Origin: Isoptericola luteus
GTDB taxonomy: Bacteria; Actinomycetota; Actinomycetes; Actinomycetales; Cellulomonadaceae
DNA length: 64,000 bases
Assembly (NCBI RefSeq): GCF_020297055.1
Contig: NZ_JAIXCQ010000002.1
Location: forward strand, 124,001-188,000
Reading direction: 5' to 3'
In this document: positions 1 to 9,197 of the stretch, piece by piece
How positions within the stretch are numbered: position 1 is the stretch's first letter
How the letters are laid out: each line of letters opens with the position of its first letter
Translations under genes and position numbers: made by a program
Notes under the pieces: generated by a model
Told to the model about the DNA's origin: nothing
The model's input: the letters and a program-made list of their open reading frames with translations, nothing else
The model's database searches: none

Positions 1-1117
1 AGACCGCCGCGGACAGGTGCCAGGCGCGCCGGTCGGCGTCGGCCGGCGACAGCGCCGCCGCGACCGCACGGTGCACCGCGCGCCGCTCGGCCGCGCCCGC
101 GTGGGAGTACACGACCGACTGCAGCAGCGGGTGCCGGAACCGCAGGACGCCGCCACCGCCCACCGTCACCAGGCCGGCGTCCTCCGCCGCGGCGAGAGCA
201 CCGGGGTCGAGGCCGAGACCTGACGCGGCGGCCGACACCACGGCCGTGTCGCCGTCGGCCGCCGCCGCGACGAGCAACATCTGCCGGGTCGCGTCGGGCA
301 GCCGCCGGACACGGTCGGCGAACGCCCGGGTGATGGTCTGCGGCACGGTCGACGGCAGGCCGGGGACCTCCGGCCACAGGGGGTCCGGGTGGGCCGCGAG
401 CTCGATGAGCGCGAGCGGGTTCCCGGCCGCACGGGCGTTGAGCTCCACGAACCGCGCGTGCGGCACCGGCGCACCGACGGTGCGTTCCACGAGGTCCCGG
501 GCGGGCCCGGCGTCGAGGCCGGTCAGGCCGAGCGCCGGGATCCCTTCCACGAGTGGGTCGGCCTCGGGCGTCCGGCCCGCGAGGAGCATCGCCACCCGGT
601 CCGCCGAGATCCGGCGGGCGGCGAAGAGGACGGCCTGGGCCGACGGCGCGTCGAGCTCCTGGAGGTCGTCGACCAGCACGAGCACCGGTCCGCCCTCCGC
701 GAGGCGGGTCAGGATGCCGAGCGTCGCGGCGCCGACGGCGAGACGGTCGCCGGGGTCCGCGTCGGCGCCGCGCCGCGCGCCCTCCCCGGCACGCCGCGGG
801 GCGCCGCTCTGCGCGTCCCCCAGGGCGAGGGCCGACGCGAGCGCGTCCGCCTGTCGCGCGGGGAGGTCGGCGAGCAGGTCGAGGGACGACCCGAACAGCT
901 GGGAGAGCCCGGCGAACGCGATGCCGGACTCCGCGGCCGTCCCGGTGGCCCGCAGCACCCGCAGCGAGCCCTGCGCCCGGGTGGCGGTGTGCTCGAGCAG
1001 CGCGCTCTTGCCGACGCCCGGTTCTCCGAGGACGGCGAGCCGGCCGGCCTCCCCGAGCCGGGCCCCGGCCATGAGTCGGCCGATCCTCGCGACCTCGGCG
1101 TCGCGCCCCAGGAGCAC
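1..1117 (-). CDS. LuxR/MalT-type ATPase transcriptional regulator, N-terminal part
   Basis: The gene runs off the left edge, so only about the first 372 residues are present. They form an AAA/STAND-type ATPase: P-loop GEPGVGKS at residues 31-38, a Walker B run LVLVDDLQ near residue 148, and the NPLALIEL motif usual in this family near residue 235. Such proteins normally end in a LuxR helix-turn-helix, which would lie outside the window; the call assumes it. Start GTG 1117 is chosen because it has no Shine-Dalgarno sequence but a TACACT hexamer exactly 6 bases upstream, as for a leaderless mRNA, and because the protein then opens with the family-typical LLGRDAEV. It diverges from the methyltransferase at 1240. 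The regulated genes are not evident. Confidence 0.8.
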   Translation of the reverse strand, partial: MLLGRDAEVARIGRLMAGARLGEAGRLAVLGEPGVGKSALLEHTATRAQGSLRVLRATGTAAESGIAFAGLSQLFGSSLDLLADLPARQADALASALALGDAQSGAPRRAGEGARRGADADPGDRLAVGAATLGILTRLAEGGPVLVLVDDLQELDAPSAQAVLFAARRISADRVAMLLAGRTPEADPLVEGIPALGLTGLDAGPARDLVERTVGAPVPHARFVELNARAAGNPLALIELAAHPDPLWPEVPGLPSTVPQTITRAFADRVRRLPDATRQMLLVAAAADGDTAVVSAAASGLGLDPGALAAAEDAGLVTVGGGGVLRFRHPLLQSVVYSHAGAAERRAVHRAVAAALSPADADRRAWHLSAAV

Positions 1118-1239
1118 CCCCCGAGTGTAGGCAGCGTCGCACGACCAGGTGGGGCCCCTGACGCGATCTCACCCGGCCGGTCCTTACGGTCGGTCGATGG
1201 ACGCCAGCGCCCGCCGGCGACCGGCCGACGGAGGCGACG

Positions 1240-2337
1240 ATGACCGACACACGGACGACTGGCGACCCGACCGAGGCACCGCAGGTCGACATGGACACCC
1301 TGATGGCGTTCGTGTTCCGCGCCGTCGAGGAGGCGGGCGCGACCCTGAACGCCGGCCTCGTCGTGATGGGCGACAAGCTCGGGTGGTACCGGGACCTCGC
1401 GCAGCACGGGCCGAGCACGCCCGCCGAGATGGCGGCCCGCACGGGCACCGCGGAGCCGTACGCCCGCGAGTGGCTCAACGCGCAGGCCGCGGGCGCGTAC
1501 GTGACCTACGACCCGGCGTCGGGCCGCTACACGCTCCCGCCCGAGCAGGCGGTCGCGCTCACGGTCGAGGACAGCCCGGCGTTCCTGCCCGGCCTGTTCC
1601 AGATCGCGCTGGGCACGGTGCACGACACCGACCACATCCTCGACGCCGCCCGCGCCGGCACCGGCGTCGGCTGGCACGAGCACGGCGTCGACGTGCACGT
1701 CGGTTGCGAGCGGTTCTTCCGCCCCAGCTACCACGCGAACCTCGTCGGCTCGTGGCTGCCCGCCCTCGACGGCACCGTCGACCGGCTGACGCAGGGGGCG
1801 GTCGTCGCCGACGTCGGCTGCGGCCACGGCTCGTCGACCATCCTCATGGCGCAGGCGTTCCCGGGCTCGACGTTCGTGGGCTACGACTACCACGAGGGGT
1901 CCATCGCGACCGCCCGCGAGCGGGCCGAGGCGGCCGGCGTGGGTGACCGGGTGCGGTTCGACGTCGCGTCCGCGCAGGACTTCGCGGGCACCGGCTTCGA
2001 CCTCGTGACCATGTTCGACTGCCTGCACGACATGGGCGACCCCGTCGGCGCCGCCCGGCACGTGCGGGGCGCCCTCGCCGACGACGGGACGTGGATGATC
2101 GTCGAGCCCATGGCCGGGGACCGGGTCGAGGACAACCTCAACCCCGTGGGCCGCGCGTACTACGGCTTCTCGACCCTGCTGTGCACGCCGACGTCGCTCG
2201 CCCAGGACGTCGGGCTGGCGCTCGGCACGCAGGCCGGGCCAGCGCGCATCCGCGACGTCGTGACCGCGGGCGGGCTCTCACGCTTCCGCGAGGTCGCCCG
2301 GACGCCGTTCAACCTGGTGTACGAAGCCCGTCCCTGA
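1240..2337 (+). CDS. Class I SAM-dependent methyltransferase with N-terminal winged helix
   Basis: 365 residues. The N-terminal 100 residues look like the winged-helix dimerisation domain of O-methyltransferase-like proteins (LAQHGPSTPAEMAARTG, then REWLNAQAA). The catalytic Rossmann domain begins near residue 185 with the SAM motif VADVGCGHGSST, followed by an acidic GYDYHEGSI strand end and FDCLHDMGD. The architecture matches the Rv2258c-like group of actinobacterial methyltransferases; the substrate cannot be read from sequence. ATG 1240 has a GGAGG 5 bases upstream. A TACGGT hexamer at 1185-1190 could give a transcript start near 1197. Cytosolic. It is followed by a palindromic element rather than another gene, so probably monocistronic. 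Confidence 0.85.
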   Translation: MTDTRTTGDPTEAPQVDMDTLMAFVFRAVEEAGATLNAGLVVMGDKLGWYRDLAQHGPSTPAEMAARTGTAEPYAREWLNAQAAGAYVTYDPASGRYTLPPEQAVALTVEDSPAFLPGLFQIALGTVHDTDHILDAARAGTGVGWHEHGVDVHVGCERFFRPSYHANLVGSWLPALDGTVDRLTQGAVVADVGCGHGSSTILMAQAFPGSTFVGYDYHEGSIATARERAEAAGVGDRVRFDVASAQDFAGTGFDLVTMFDCLHDMGDPVGAARHVRGALADDGTWMIVEPMAGDRVEDNLNPVGRAYYGFSTLLCTPTSLAQDVGLALGTQAGPARIRDVVTAGGLSRFREVARTPFNLVYEARP

Positions 2338-2362
2338 CGCGCCGACCGCGCGCTCCCCCCTC

Positions 2363-2432
2363 GCCGAACAGGAGGTTGGCACCGCAATCGACCGCTTGAG
2401 GCTGTCAAAGCGGTGTCAACCTCCTGTTCGGC
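2363..2432. repeat. Long palindrome, copy A of a two-member family
   Basis: Two 23-base arms (2363-2385 and 2410-2432) are complementary with one mismatch, separated by a 24-base loop. The arms contain the core GAACAGGAGGTTGRCACCGC and its complement, so each side carries a perfect AGGAGGT. It lies 25 bases after the methyltransferase stop and could act as its terminator, though there is no T-run. A second copy with the same core lies at 3101-3194, at the other end of a gene-remnant region. Confidence 0.9.
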
Positions 2433-2444
2433 CGGGCCTGGGGC

Positions 2445-2516
2445 CGCTTCGGGCTCAGGCCGCGTAGCGGGGCGCCAGGGCTTCCGTCTGCGCCATCGGC
2501 CTGAGCGCCCGAAGCG
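2445..2516. repeat. Imperfect inverted repeat inside the remnant region
   Basis: Arms 2445-2462 (starting CGCTTCGGGCTCAGG) and 2497-2516 are complementary except for a 2-base insertion in the right arm, with a 34-base spacer. It is unrelated in sequence to the flanking palindromes. No coding function is visible between 2433 and 2558. Role unknown. Confidence 0.6.
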
Positions 2517-2558
2517 CATTCCGCCGATCATCTCTGAGGCGCATGGAAGCGAGCGGGA

Positions 2559-2886
2559 CTGAGCACCGTCGACGTCCTCGCGAGACATCCCCGGGAGAGG
2601 AGCTCGGTGAGGTCCGCCGCCTGCGCGAACGGACGCCTCCGCCTCCGGTTCGCATCGAGCTGGGCCGATGGGGCGAGGGAAGCCACCCCTGTCCCTGCCC
2701 TGCCCCTGCCCGAGCGGCGGGTAGAAGGCCCCGAGCTCAAGAGATTGCTCGACAATCTGCTCCCCTGAGGGCGTGGCGCGCACCGTGCTCGAACGCGAAC
2801 ATCTCGCGCACCCCGGCGACACCTTCGGGCTGCTCGTGCGCGTCGGCGCCGAGTGTGCCGGCGCCGTGCAGCTCCTCCCCCCAGGC
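2559..2886 (+). pseudogene. Decayed HipA-like kinase N-terminal domain, frameshifted
   Basis: No single frame is open, but successive frames read as the N-terminal subdomain of a HipA-type serine/threonine kinase (toxin of HipBA systems): STVDVL near 2562, GEELGEVRRLR near 2594-2626, NGRLRLRF then PALPLPERR, then VEGPELKRLLDNLLP at 2721-2765, where the frame hits TGA; shifting one base restores EGVARTVLE, then DTFGLLVRVGAECAGAVQLLPPG ending near 2885. The NLLPEG and DCAGAV-like motifs are HipA hallmarks. At least three frameshifts are needed, the likely start reads CTG (2559), and the kinase core is missing. No HipB partner is seen. This is gene debris, not a working toxin. Confidence 0.75.
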
Positions 2887-2897
2887 ACGGCCCCCTC

Positions 2898-3085
2898 GCA
2901 CGGGGACCATCGGGCAGCGCCGCGAGGTGCACGTGTACCACCCGATGGCGCTGCACCCCGACGTCGAGTCGTTCGACGTCAGGCTCGACCAGCTGCTGCG
3001 CAGCAAGGTGGCCCTCAAGGATGCCGTGGTCGTCCCGCAGGAGGTCAAGGAGGACGAGCTCGTCTCAGCCCTGCACCTCCGCTGA
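2898..3085 (+). pseudogene. C-terminal fragment of an SNF2-type helicase
   Basis: An open frame ending at the TGA 3083-3085 reads TGTIGQRREVHVYHPMALHP, then SFDVRLDQLL, RSKVALKDAVVVP and a short acidic tail. This resembles the end of SNF2-family helicases found in restriction- or defence-associated loci, where motif VI (RIGQ) is followed by a V-x-VYHP strand and SFD-x-x-LDxLL. Only about 60 residues remain and it follows the HipA remnant directly, so two unrelated genes were truncated and joined. Family assignment is from memory of the motif and is tentative; that it is a fragment is more certain. Confidence 0.5.
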
Positions 3086-3100
3086 CCTCACGCTGCACCC

Positions 3101-3194
3101 CTCCCCTTCCCCGCCGAACAGGAGGTTGACACCGCAATGAGCGCCCTGAGGCCGGTATTGCGGTGTCAACCTCCTGTTCGGCGGGGAAGGGGAG
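3101..3194. repeat. Long perfect palindrome, copy B (38-bp stem)
   Basis: Arm 3101-3138 and arm 3157-3194 are exact reverse complements over 38 bases with an 18-base loop. The central 23 bases match copy A at 2363-2432 (one difference). The outer part adds a CTCCCCTTCCCC run. Such a perfect stem is far longer than a normal intrinsic terminator and has no T-run. Part of the loop (CTGAGGC versus CTTGAGGC) is also similar between copies, so both derive from one ancestor. Confidence 0.95.
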
Positions 3195-3323
3195 GCGGGG
3201 CGCCAGGAGGCCCGCGGCGCGGGATGGGTCAAAGTTCCTGGACTTCCGCGCCGCGGCGGAATACTTTCACCTCGGACGACTGCTGTGACCGGATTCACAG
3301 CGTGCGAGACGAGAGGCGGAGCC

Positions 3324-3797
3324 GTGGCCGACGTGCTGGTGCTCAACGCGGGCTATGAACCGCTGCACCGCGTGTCGCTCAAGCACGCCGTGACGATGCT
3401 CGTCCGGGGCGTCGCGGTGGTCGAGGAGTCGGTCGAGGGCCACACGTTCGGGCCGTATCCGCTTCCCCGCGTGCTGCGGCTGGTGCGGTACGTCGCGATG
3501 CGGTGGCGGTACCGCTCCGCGGGGCGGCCACCCGTCACCAAGGACGGCGTCAAGCGGCGCGACGGCGAGTGCGCGTACTGCGGCGGCCCCGCCCAGACGG
3601 TCGACCACGTGGTGCCGCGCTCCCGCGGCGGGGACACGTCGTGGCTCAACCTCGTGGCGGCGTGCGAGCCGTGCAACGCGCGCAAGGCCGACCGCACCCC
3701 GCTCGAGGCCGGCATGCCGCTGCGCCTGGCCCCGTTCGTGCCGCCGCCGGAGCACGGGCTGGTGCGCCGGCAGCGGCGGTTGCCCGCCGCTGCCTGA
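3324..3797 (+). CDS. HNH endonuclease domain protein
   Basis: 157 residues from GTG 3324. The N-terminal half (DVLVLNAGYEPLHRVSLKHA) is the conserved lead-in of a small actinobacterial HNH family; the C-terminal half holds the nuclease: CAYCGG, DHVVPRSRGG with the catalytic His, then LVAACEPCNARK with the second zinc CxxC. A GTG at 3285 is in frame and would add 13 residues, but the GAGGCGGA 4-5 bases before 3324 and the family's usual start favour 3324. A TACTTT at 3262-3267 could be its -10. Likely a DNA nuclease of unknown target; stand-alone, so no restriction-modification partner is implied. Confidence 0.8.
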   Translation: MADVLVLNAGYEPLHRVSLKHAVTMLVRGVAVVEESVEGHTFGPYPLPRVLRLVRYVAMRWRYRSAGRPPVTKDGVKRRDGECAYCGGPAQTVDHVVPRSRGGDTSWLNLVAACEPCNARKADRTPLEAGMPLRLAPFVPPPEHGLVRRQRRLPAAA

Positions 3798-3856
3798 CGC
3801 CGCCCGCCACCGCCCGCCGGCTGTCTGACGACGCCGCCGGCGCGCGTCGCCGCGCG

Positions 3857-4840
3857 TCAGGCCAGCGGCTCGCTCTCCGGCGGGTCGGTGACCAGGGGCG
3901 TGGCCCCGGTCATGGGGCTGGACCCCGTCGCGGTGAGCGCACGGGAGGCGATGACGGCGCTGGCGAAGTTCGCGTGGCACGACGTGCAGTACCACTCGGG
4001 GGTGGGCACCGGCACCTCGAACCCGCCGTACACGACGTCCGGCTCGGCGTTCATCACGTCGTCCTGGAACGTCATGCCCCACACCACGCGCTTGGTCTTG
4101 CCGCGAGCGCCGCACCCGGGGCACTGCGGTCGCATCCGCGCACGCTGGGCGGCGACGGTGTGCGCGTGCATGAGGTCGTGGCAGGGCTCGCACAGCAGGT
4201 GGACGTCGCGCACGACCTGCTCCAGGGTGCGCCCGCCGGCGGTCGTGGTGCCGAGGCGCACGGCGCCGTCGTCGTGGGCGTGCATCTGCTGCACGTCGAC
4301 GAAGCGTTCGCACGACGCGCACCGCTCCTCGCGGCGCATGGCCCATCCGGTCACGGCCCGGTGGCCGAGGATGCGCAGGGCGTGCACGTCGGGTGCCGTC
4401 TTGCTGGTGCCGCAGTCGCCCGGGTCGAGGGTGTGCACCGGCCCGGTGCGGAACTGGTCGGCGATCCCGTCGAGGACCAGGCGGGCGTGCTCGGCCGGCA
4501 GCCAGCCCGACGACCCGGTGTAGTTGTCGGCGCCGTCGAACAGGTCCGCCCACACGATCGGACGGTCCGGGCCGAACAGGTCGTCGGTGACCCAGCTCTC
4601 GCCCTCGGTCGCGCCCATGAGCTCGACGGCGGCGACCACGCCGGCGTCGCCCAGGACGGTCACCACGACGTCCCCGCGCTGCGGCCCGTCGTTGCCACCC
4701 GGGAGGCTGTGCTCGCGCGAGCGGGTGGCGATCGCGATCGACTCGCGCAGCCACTCGGCCGACCAGTGCAGGTAGACGGACGGCACGAGCCACGCGGGCA
4801 TCGCCGACAGGGAGGGCAGGGTCTCGTTCTCTCGGGTCAC
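3857..4840 (-). CDS. Cys-rich protein of unknown function
   Basis: 327 residues, not recognised. The N-terminal half is a compact domain with hydrophobic strands (GDVVVTVLGDAGVVAAVELMG) and SSGWLPAEHARLVLDG. The C-terminal half carries four CxxC pairs: CASC, CEPCHDLMH, CPGC and CTSCHANF. CASC with LLCEPCHDLMH looks like a degenerate HNH/treble-clef zinc site, and CPGC with CTSC a second zinc ribbon. Start GTG 4840 is preceded by TATGTT 6 bases upstream and no Shine-Dalgarno, the leaderless pattern seen throughout the window; upstream in-frame starts lack support. Convergent with the HNH gene at 3797. It may bind nucleic acid, but that is inference only. Confidence 0.6.
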   Translation of the reverse strand: MTRENETLPSLSAMPAWLVPSVYLHWSAEWLRESIAIATRSREHSLPGGNDGPQRGDVVVTVLGDAGVVAAVELMGATEGESWVTDDLFGPDRPIVWADLFDGADNYTGSSGWLPAEHARLVLDGIADQFRTGPVHTLDPGDCGTSKTAPDVHALRILGHRAVTGWAMRREERCASCERFVDVQQMHAHDDGAVRLGTTTAGGRTLEQVVRDVHLLCEPCHDLMHAHTVAAQRARMRPQCPGCGARGKTKRVVWGMTFQDDVMNAEPDVVYGGFEVPVPTPEWYCTSCHANFASAVIASRALTATGSSPMTGATPLVTDPPESEPLA

Positions 4841-5000
4841 GGGCAGAACATATCGGGCGAGAGCCCCTGCGCGACACCCGGTGGCCGGGTCGTTCCCTGC
4901 GTCGCGCTCAGGCGGTAGGTTCGCGACCAGGCACGACGGCGTCGCCGGCGCTCCGGCGGTGATGCTTGCTGAGGGCAGCCGCCACCCGAGGAGGGGCCGG

Positions 5001-5375
5001 ATGGACATCGCACTGTGGGTCGTCGCTGGGTTGCTCGCCCTGCTCTACCTCGCCGTGGGCGTCGTCAAGCTCGTCCGCGGCAGGCGCGGGCTGGCCGACC
5101 GCATGCCGTGGGTGGAGGACTTCGGCGACCTCGTGGTCCGGTTCGTCGGGCTGTGCGAGATCGCCGGAGCGGTGGGCCTGATCCTCCCCTGGGCGACCGG
5201 CCGCGTGCCCGTCCTGACGCCGGTCGCCGCGGCGTGCCTGGTCGTGCTGCAGGTGCTCGCGATCTCCGTGCACGTGCGCCGGCGGGAGACGTCGCAGCTG
5301 GGCATCAACGTGCTCCTGGCGCTCCTCGCGGCGTTCGTCGCCGTCGGCCGGTTCGCCGACGTCCTCGCCGCCTGA
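5001..5375 (+). CDS. DoxX-like membrane protein
   Basis: 124 residues with four predicted membrane helices: residues 3-25, about 47-67, 72-92 and 102-122. Small size, the first helix ending in a positively charged KLVRGRRG loop and the IAGAVGLILP stretch fit the DoxX/DoxD-like family, whose members are often linked to redox or thiol stress, but no substrate can be assigned. ATG 5001 follows GAGGAGGGG at 5-8 bases, a strong Shine-Dalgarno. It is flanked by convergent genes on its right and probably transcribed alone. Confidence 0.75.
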   Translation: MDIALWVVAGLLALLYLAVGVVKLVRGRRGLADRMPWVEDFGDLVVRFVGLCEIAGAVGLILPWATGRVPVLTPVAAACLVVLQVLAISVHVRRRETSQLGINVLLALLAAFVAVGRFADVLAA

Positions 5376-5402
5376 CCGACGCCCCGCCGCCCGACGCCGC
5401 CT

Positions 5403-5825
5403 TCAGCGCGCGTCGGCCGACCGCTCCCACTCCTCGTCGGTGAGCAGCCGTGACCGGATGAGGAAGCGCACCCCTTCGGGCGCCTCGACGCTGAACCCGG
5501 AGCCTCGCCCGGGCACGACGTCGATGGTCAGGTGGGTGTGCTTCCAGTACTCGAACTGTGCCCGGCTCATCCACACCGGCACGGTGAACTCGTCCCGCGG
5601 CGCGCCGGGCCGGTCCTCCGTCTCGTCCTGGAGGTCCAGGTCGCCCAGGTGCACGTCGGCGTCGCCGAGCAGCAGGTCGCCGTCGGGGTAGCACATGGGG
5701 CTCGAGCCGTCGCAGCACCCGCCGGACTGGTGGAACATCAGCTCGCCGTGCTGACGCCGCAGCCGGGCGAGGAGCCCGGCCGCGGCGTCCGTCACGGCGA
5801 CACGGGAGATCGTGTCGTCGGTCAT
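5403..5825 (-). CDS. DUF779 family protein
   Basis: 140 residues with the DUF779 hallmarks FHQSGGCCDGSSPMCYPDGD, EFWM-type AQFEYWKHTHLTIDVVPGRGSGFS and EGVRFLIRSRLL. The paired CC and C residues may bind a metal. DUF779 genes are regularly found directly after an aldehyde dehydrogenase gene, exactly as here (17 bases after the aldehyde dehydrogenase stop, same strand), so a role in aldehyde or alcohol catabolism is likely, but the biochemical activity is unknown. Confidence 0.85.
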   Translation of the reverse strand: MTDDTISRVAVTDAAAGLLARLRRQHGELMFHQSGGCCDGSSPMCYPDGDLLLGDADVHLGDLDLQDETEDRPGAPRDEFTVPVWMSRAQFEYWKHTHLTIDVVPGRGSGFSVEAPEGVRFLIRSRLLTDEEWERSADAR

Positions 5826-5842
5826 GTCTGGTCCGTCGCCGC

Positions 5843-7366
<1,524 letters not shown>

Positions 7367-7436
7367 GGGATGCCTCCTCGCAACGTGCTCGCGGCGCCTC
7401 GTCGCGCCGCGATGCCGCGACGGTAGACGGCGGCGG

Positions 7437-7454
7437 GTTGCAGCACCGTTGCAG
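7437..7454. promoter_or_regulatory. Direct repeat upstream of the aldehyde dehydrogenase operon
   Basis: Two copies of GTTGCAG (7437-7443 and 7448-7454) start 11 bases apart, one helical turn, 71 bases before the aldehyde dehydrogenase TTG. This is a plausible site for the GAF-domain regulator encoded just upstream; binding is not shown by sequence alone. Confidence 0.35.
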
Positions 7455-7553
7455 TCGTCGCCCGGGCGGTAGCGGGCTGGCAGGCGGACCGAGCCGCCGG
7501 CACGGGCCGACGCCCAGCCGGCGCCTGACCGGCGCCAGCCCGTCCCCGCGGGC

Positions 7554-8867
7554 TCAGCCGCCGAGGTCGGCGTCGAGCAGGGTGACGTGGGCGAGCGCCC
7601 GGATGGCCTGCGGGCTGCCGTGCGGCGCGGCGGCGAGGAGCCGCACCCAGGCGGCGTGGTCGTCGGTGCCGTCGATGCCGCGCACCCACGTGTCGAGCGC
7701 GGCGGGGTCACCGGAGGCGAGCACGGCGGCGCGGACCTCCGCCGCGAGCTCCGCGCGCAGCCGCTCGACGCCGGGTGCCACGGACCTGCCCAGCAGCGGG
7801 GCCGCGTAGGCGTCCAGGGCGCCGTGCACGTCCCCGGCGGCCAGCGCGGACCGCACGAGCCCCGCGTCGGTGCGCAGCGGCCGCCCGAGCCGGTACGGCC
7901 GCGAGTCGGCGAGCAGCGGCCCGACGACGCGGCGCAGCCGGGAGACCTCGGCCCGCACCGTGACGTCGGACAGCGCCCCGGGGTGCAGCAGGACGGCGAG
8001 CTCCTCGGCACCGAGCCCGCGCGGGTGCTCGGCGAGGAGCAGGAGGATCTCCGCGTGCCGCAGCGACAGCGGACGTGGCCCGTCCCCGGTGCGCAGCAGC
8101 GGGCGGCCGAGCACCTGGAGGTCGACCGGCGCCTGGTCCGCGGCGGCACGGCCGCCGGCCCCGACGGCGCGCGCGGCGAGCTCCCGCTCGACCGTGGCGA
8201 CGGTGGCCCGGACCAGGGACAGCACGACGTGCGAGGCCGCGGCCCGCCGGCCCGTGACGTCGAGCACGCCGACGACGCGCCCGGCGGGGTCGCGGATCGG
8301 GGCGGCGGCGCAGCTGAGCTCCTGCACGGGACGGGAGAAGTGCTCGGCGCCGATCACCTGGACGGCGCGACGCGTGGCCAGCGCCGTACCGGGCGCGTTC
8401 GTGCCCACGCGGTCCTCGCGCCAGACGGTGCCCTCGACGAACCCGACCCGGTCGACGACCCGCCGCAGACGCCGGTCGCCCTCCACCCACAGCAGCCGCC
8501 CCGCCTCGTCGGAGACGGCCACGACCAGGCCGTCGTCGGCTGCGCCGTCGACCACGAGCTCACGCACCACCGGCATCACCGCCGCGACGGGGTGCCCGGC
8601 GCGGTACGCGGCGAGCTCGCCGGAGGCGAGGGAGACGCCCGGACGGGGGGTGTCGGGGTCGACGCCGCTGTGCAGCGAACGGCGCCAGGACTCGGCGACC
8701 ACGGGGTCGACGCCCCCGGGCGCCTCCCCCGTGCCGAGAAAGCGCTCGTAGGCGGCCCGCACGGAACGCGGGTCACGGCGCACGCCCGTGCCGCCGCCCG
8801 TGCCGCCGCCCGTGCCGCCGTCCGCGCCGCCGACCGCGCGCGCCCTCGAGGCGTCCGACCGCTCCAC
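7554..8867 (-). CDS. GAF-domain transcriptional regulator (AcoR-like, without AAA+ domain)
   Basis: 437 residues. Residues about 90-230 form a GAF sensor as in AcoR ([48 protein letters not shown]). There is no sigma-54 AAA+ module; instead residues about 265-340 look like a winged helix ([37 protein letters not shown]). This GAF-plus-winged-helix form commonly precedes aldehyde dehydrogenase genes in actinobacteria and is inferred to switch on the downstream gene in response to an aldehyde or alcohol. The N-terminal 28 residues are Gly/Thr-rich from a 12-base tandem repeat (8785-8830), so a later start is possible. Confidence 0.75.
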   Translation of the reverse strand: MERSDASRARAVGGADGGTGGGTGGGTGVRRDPRSVRAAYERFLGTGEAPGGVDPVVAESWRRSLHSGVDPDTPRPGVSLASGELAAYRAGHPVAAVMPVVRELVVDGAADDGLVVAVSDEAGRLLWVEGDRRLRRVVDRVGFVEGTVWREDRVGTNAPGTALATRRAVQVIGAEHFSRPVQELSCAAAPIRDPAGRVVGVLDVTGRRAAASHVVLSLVRATVATVERELAARAVGAGGRAAADQAPVDLQVLGRPLLRTGDGPRPLSLRHAEILLLLAEHPRGLGAEELAVLLHPGALSDVTVRAEVSRLRRVVGPLLADSRPYRLGRPLRTDAGLVRSALAAGDVHGALDAYAAPLLGRSVAPGVERLRAELAAEVRAAVLASGDPAALDTWVRGIDGTDDHAAWVRLLAAAPHGSPQAIRALAHVTLLDADLGG

Positions 8868-8946
8868 CCGACCTCCCGACGTCGTCGTCCGGTGCGTGCG
8901 TGCGGCCAGTGTAGGGCGCCTCGGTCCCGACGGCCGGGCTGCTGCC

Positions 8947-9171
8947 TCAGTTCCGTCCGAACGCCGCGCGCAGCTCGTCCTTCGCCCGCTCGAGGACGTC
9001 GCGCCGCCCGGCGGGCAGGCTCTTCCCCGCGCGGTTGACGGAGAACGTCAGCATCGACATCGCCGACTGGTACGGCGTGCCCCGGCGCCGGTCGCCGGCC
9101 TCCGCGGAGCGCTGGAGGGTCGCGGCGATGCGCGCGGGGTCGTCGTCGTCCTGCGTCGCCCTGCCCGATGC
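8947..9171 (-). pseudogene. 5'-truncated DUF3175 remnant
   Basis: The frame ending at 8947 reads DDDPARIAATLQRSAEAGDR, then PYQSAMSMLTFSVNRAGKSLP, AGRRDVLERAKDELRAAFGR, which is the conserved C-terminal half of DUF3175 proteins. Upstream the frame meets TGA at 9172-9174 and contains no ATG, GTG or TTG between that stop and the domain, so the gene has lost its 5' half. The neighbouring transporter gene ends only 26 bases further on (9198), suggesting a deletion or rearrangement joined the two. Probably not expressed as protein. Confidence 0.65.
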
Positions 9172-9197
9172 TCAGCCCGTCACCGGCATCGTGCGGC

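Noticed and set aside
3324-4840. Restriction-modification or defence pair (HNH plus Cys-rich protein)
   Set aside because: Genes are convergent, not an operon, and no methyltransferase specific for DNA is present; the methyltransferase at 1240 is of the small-molecule type.
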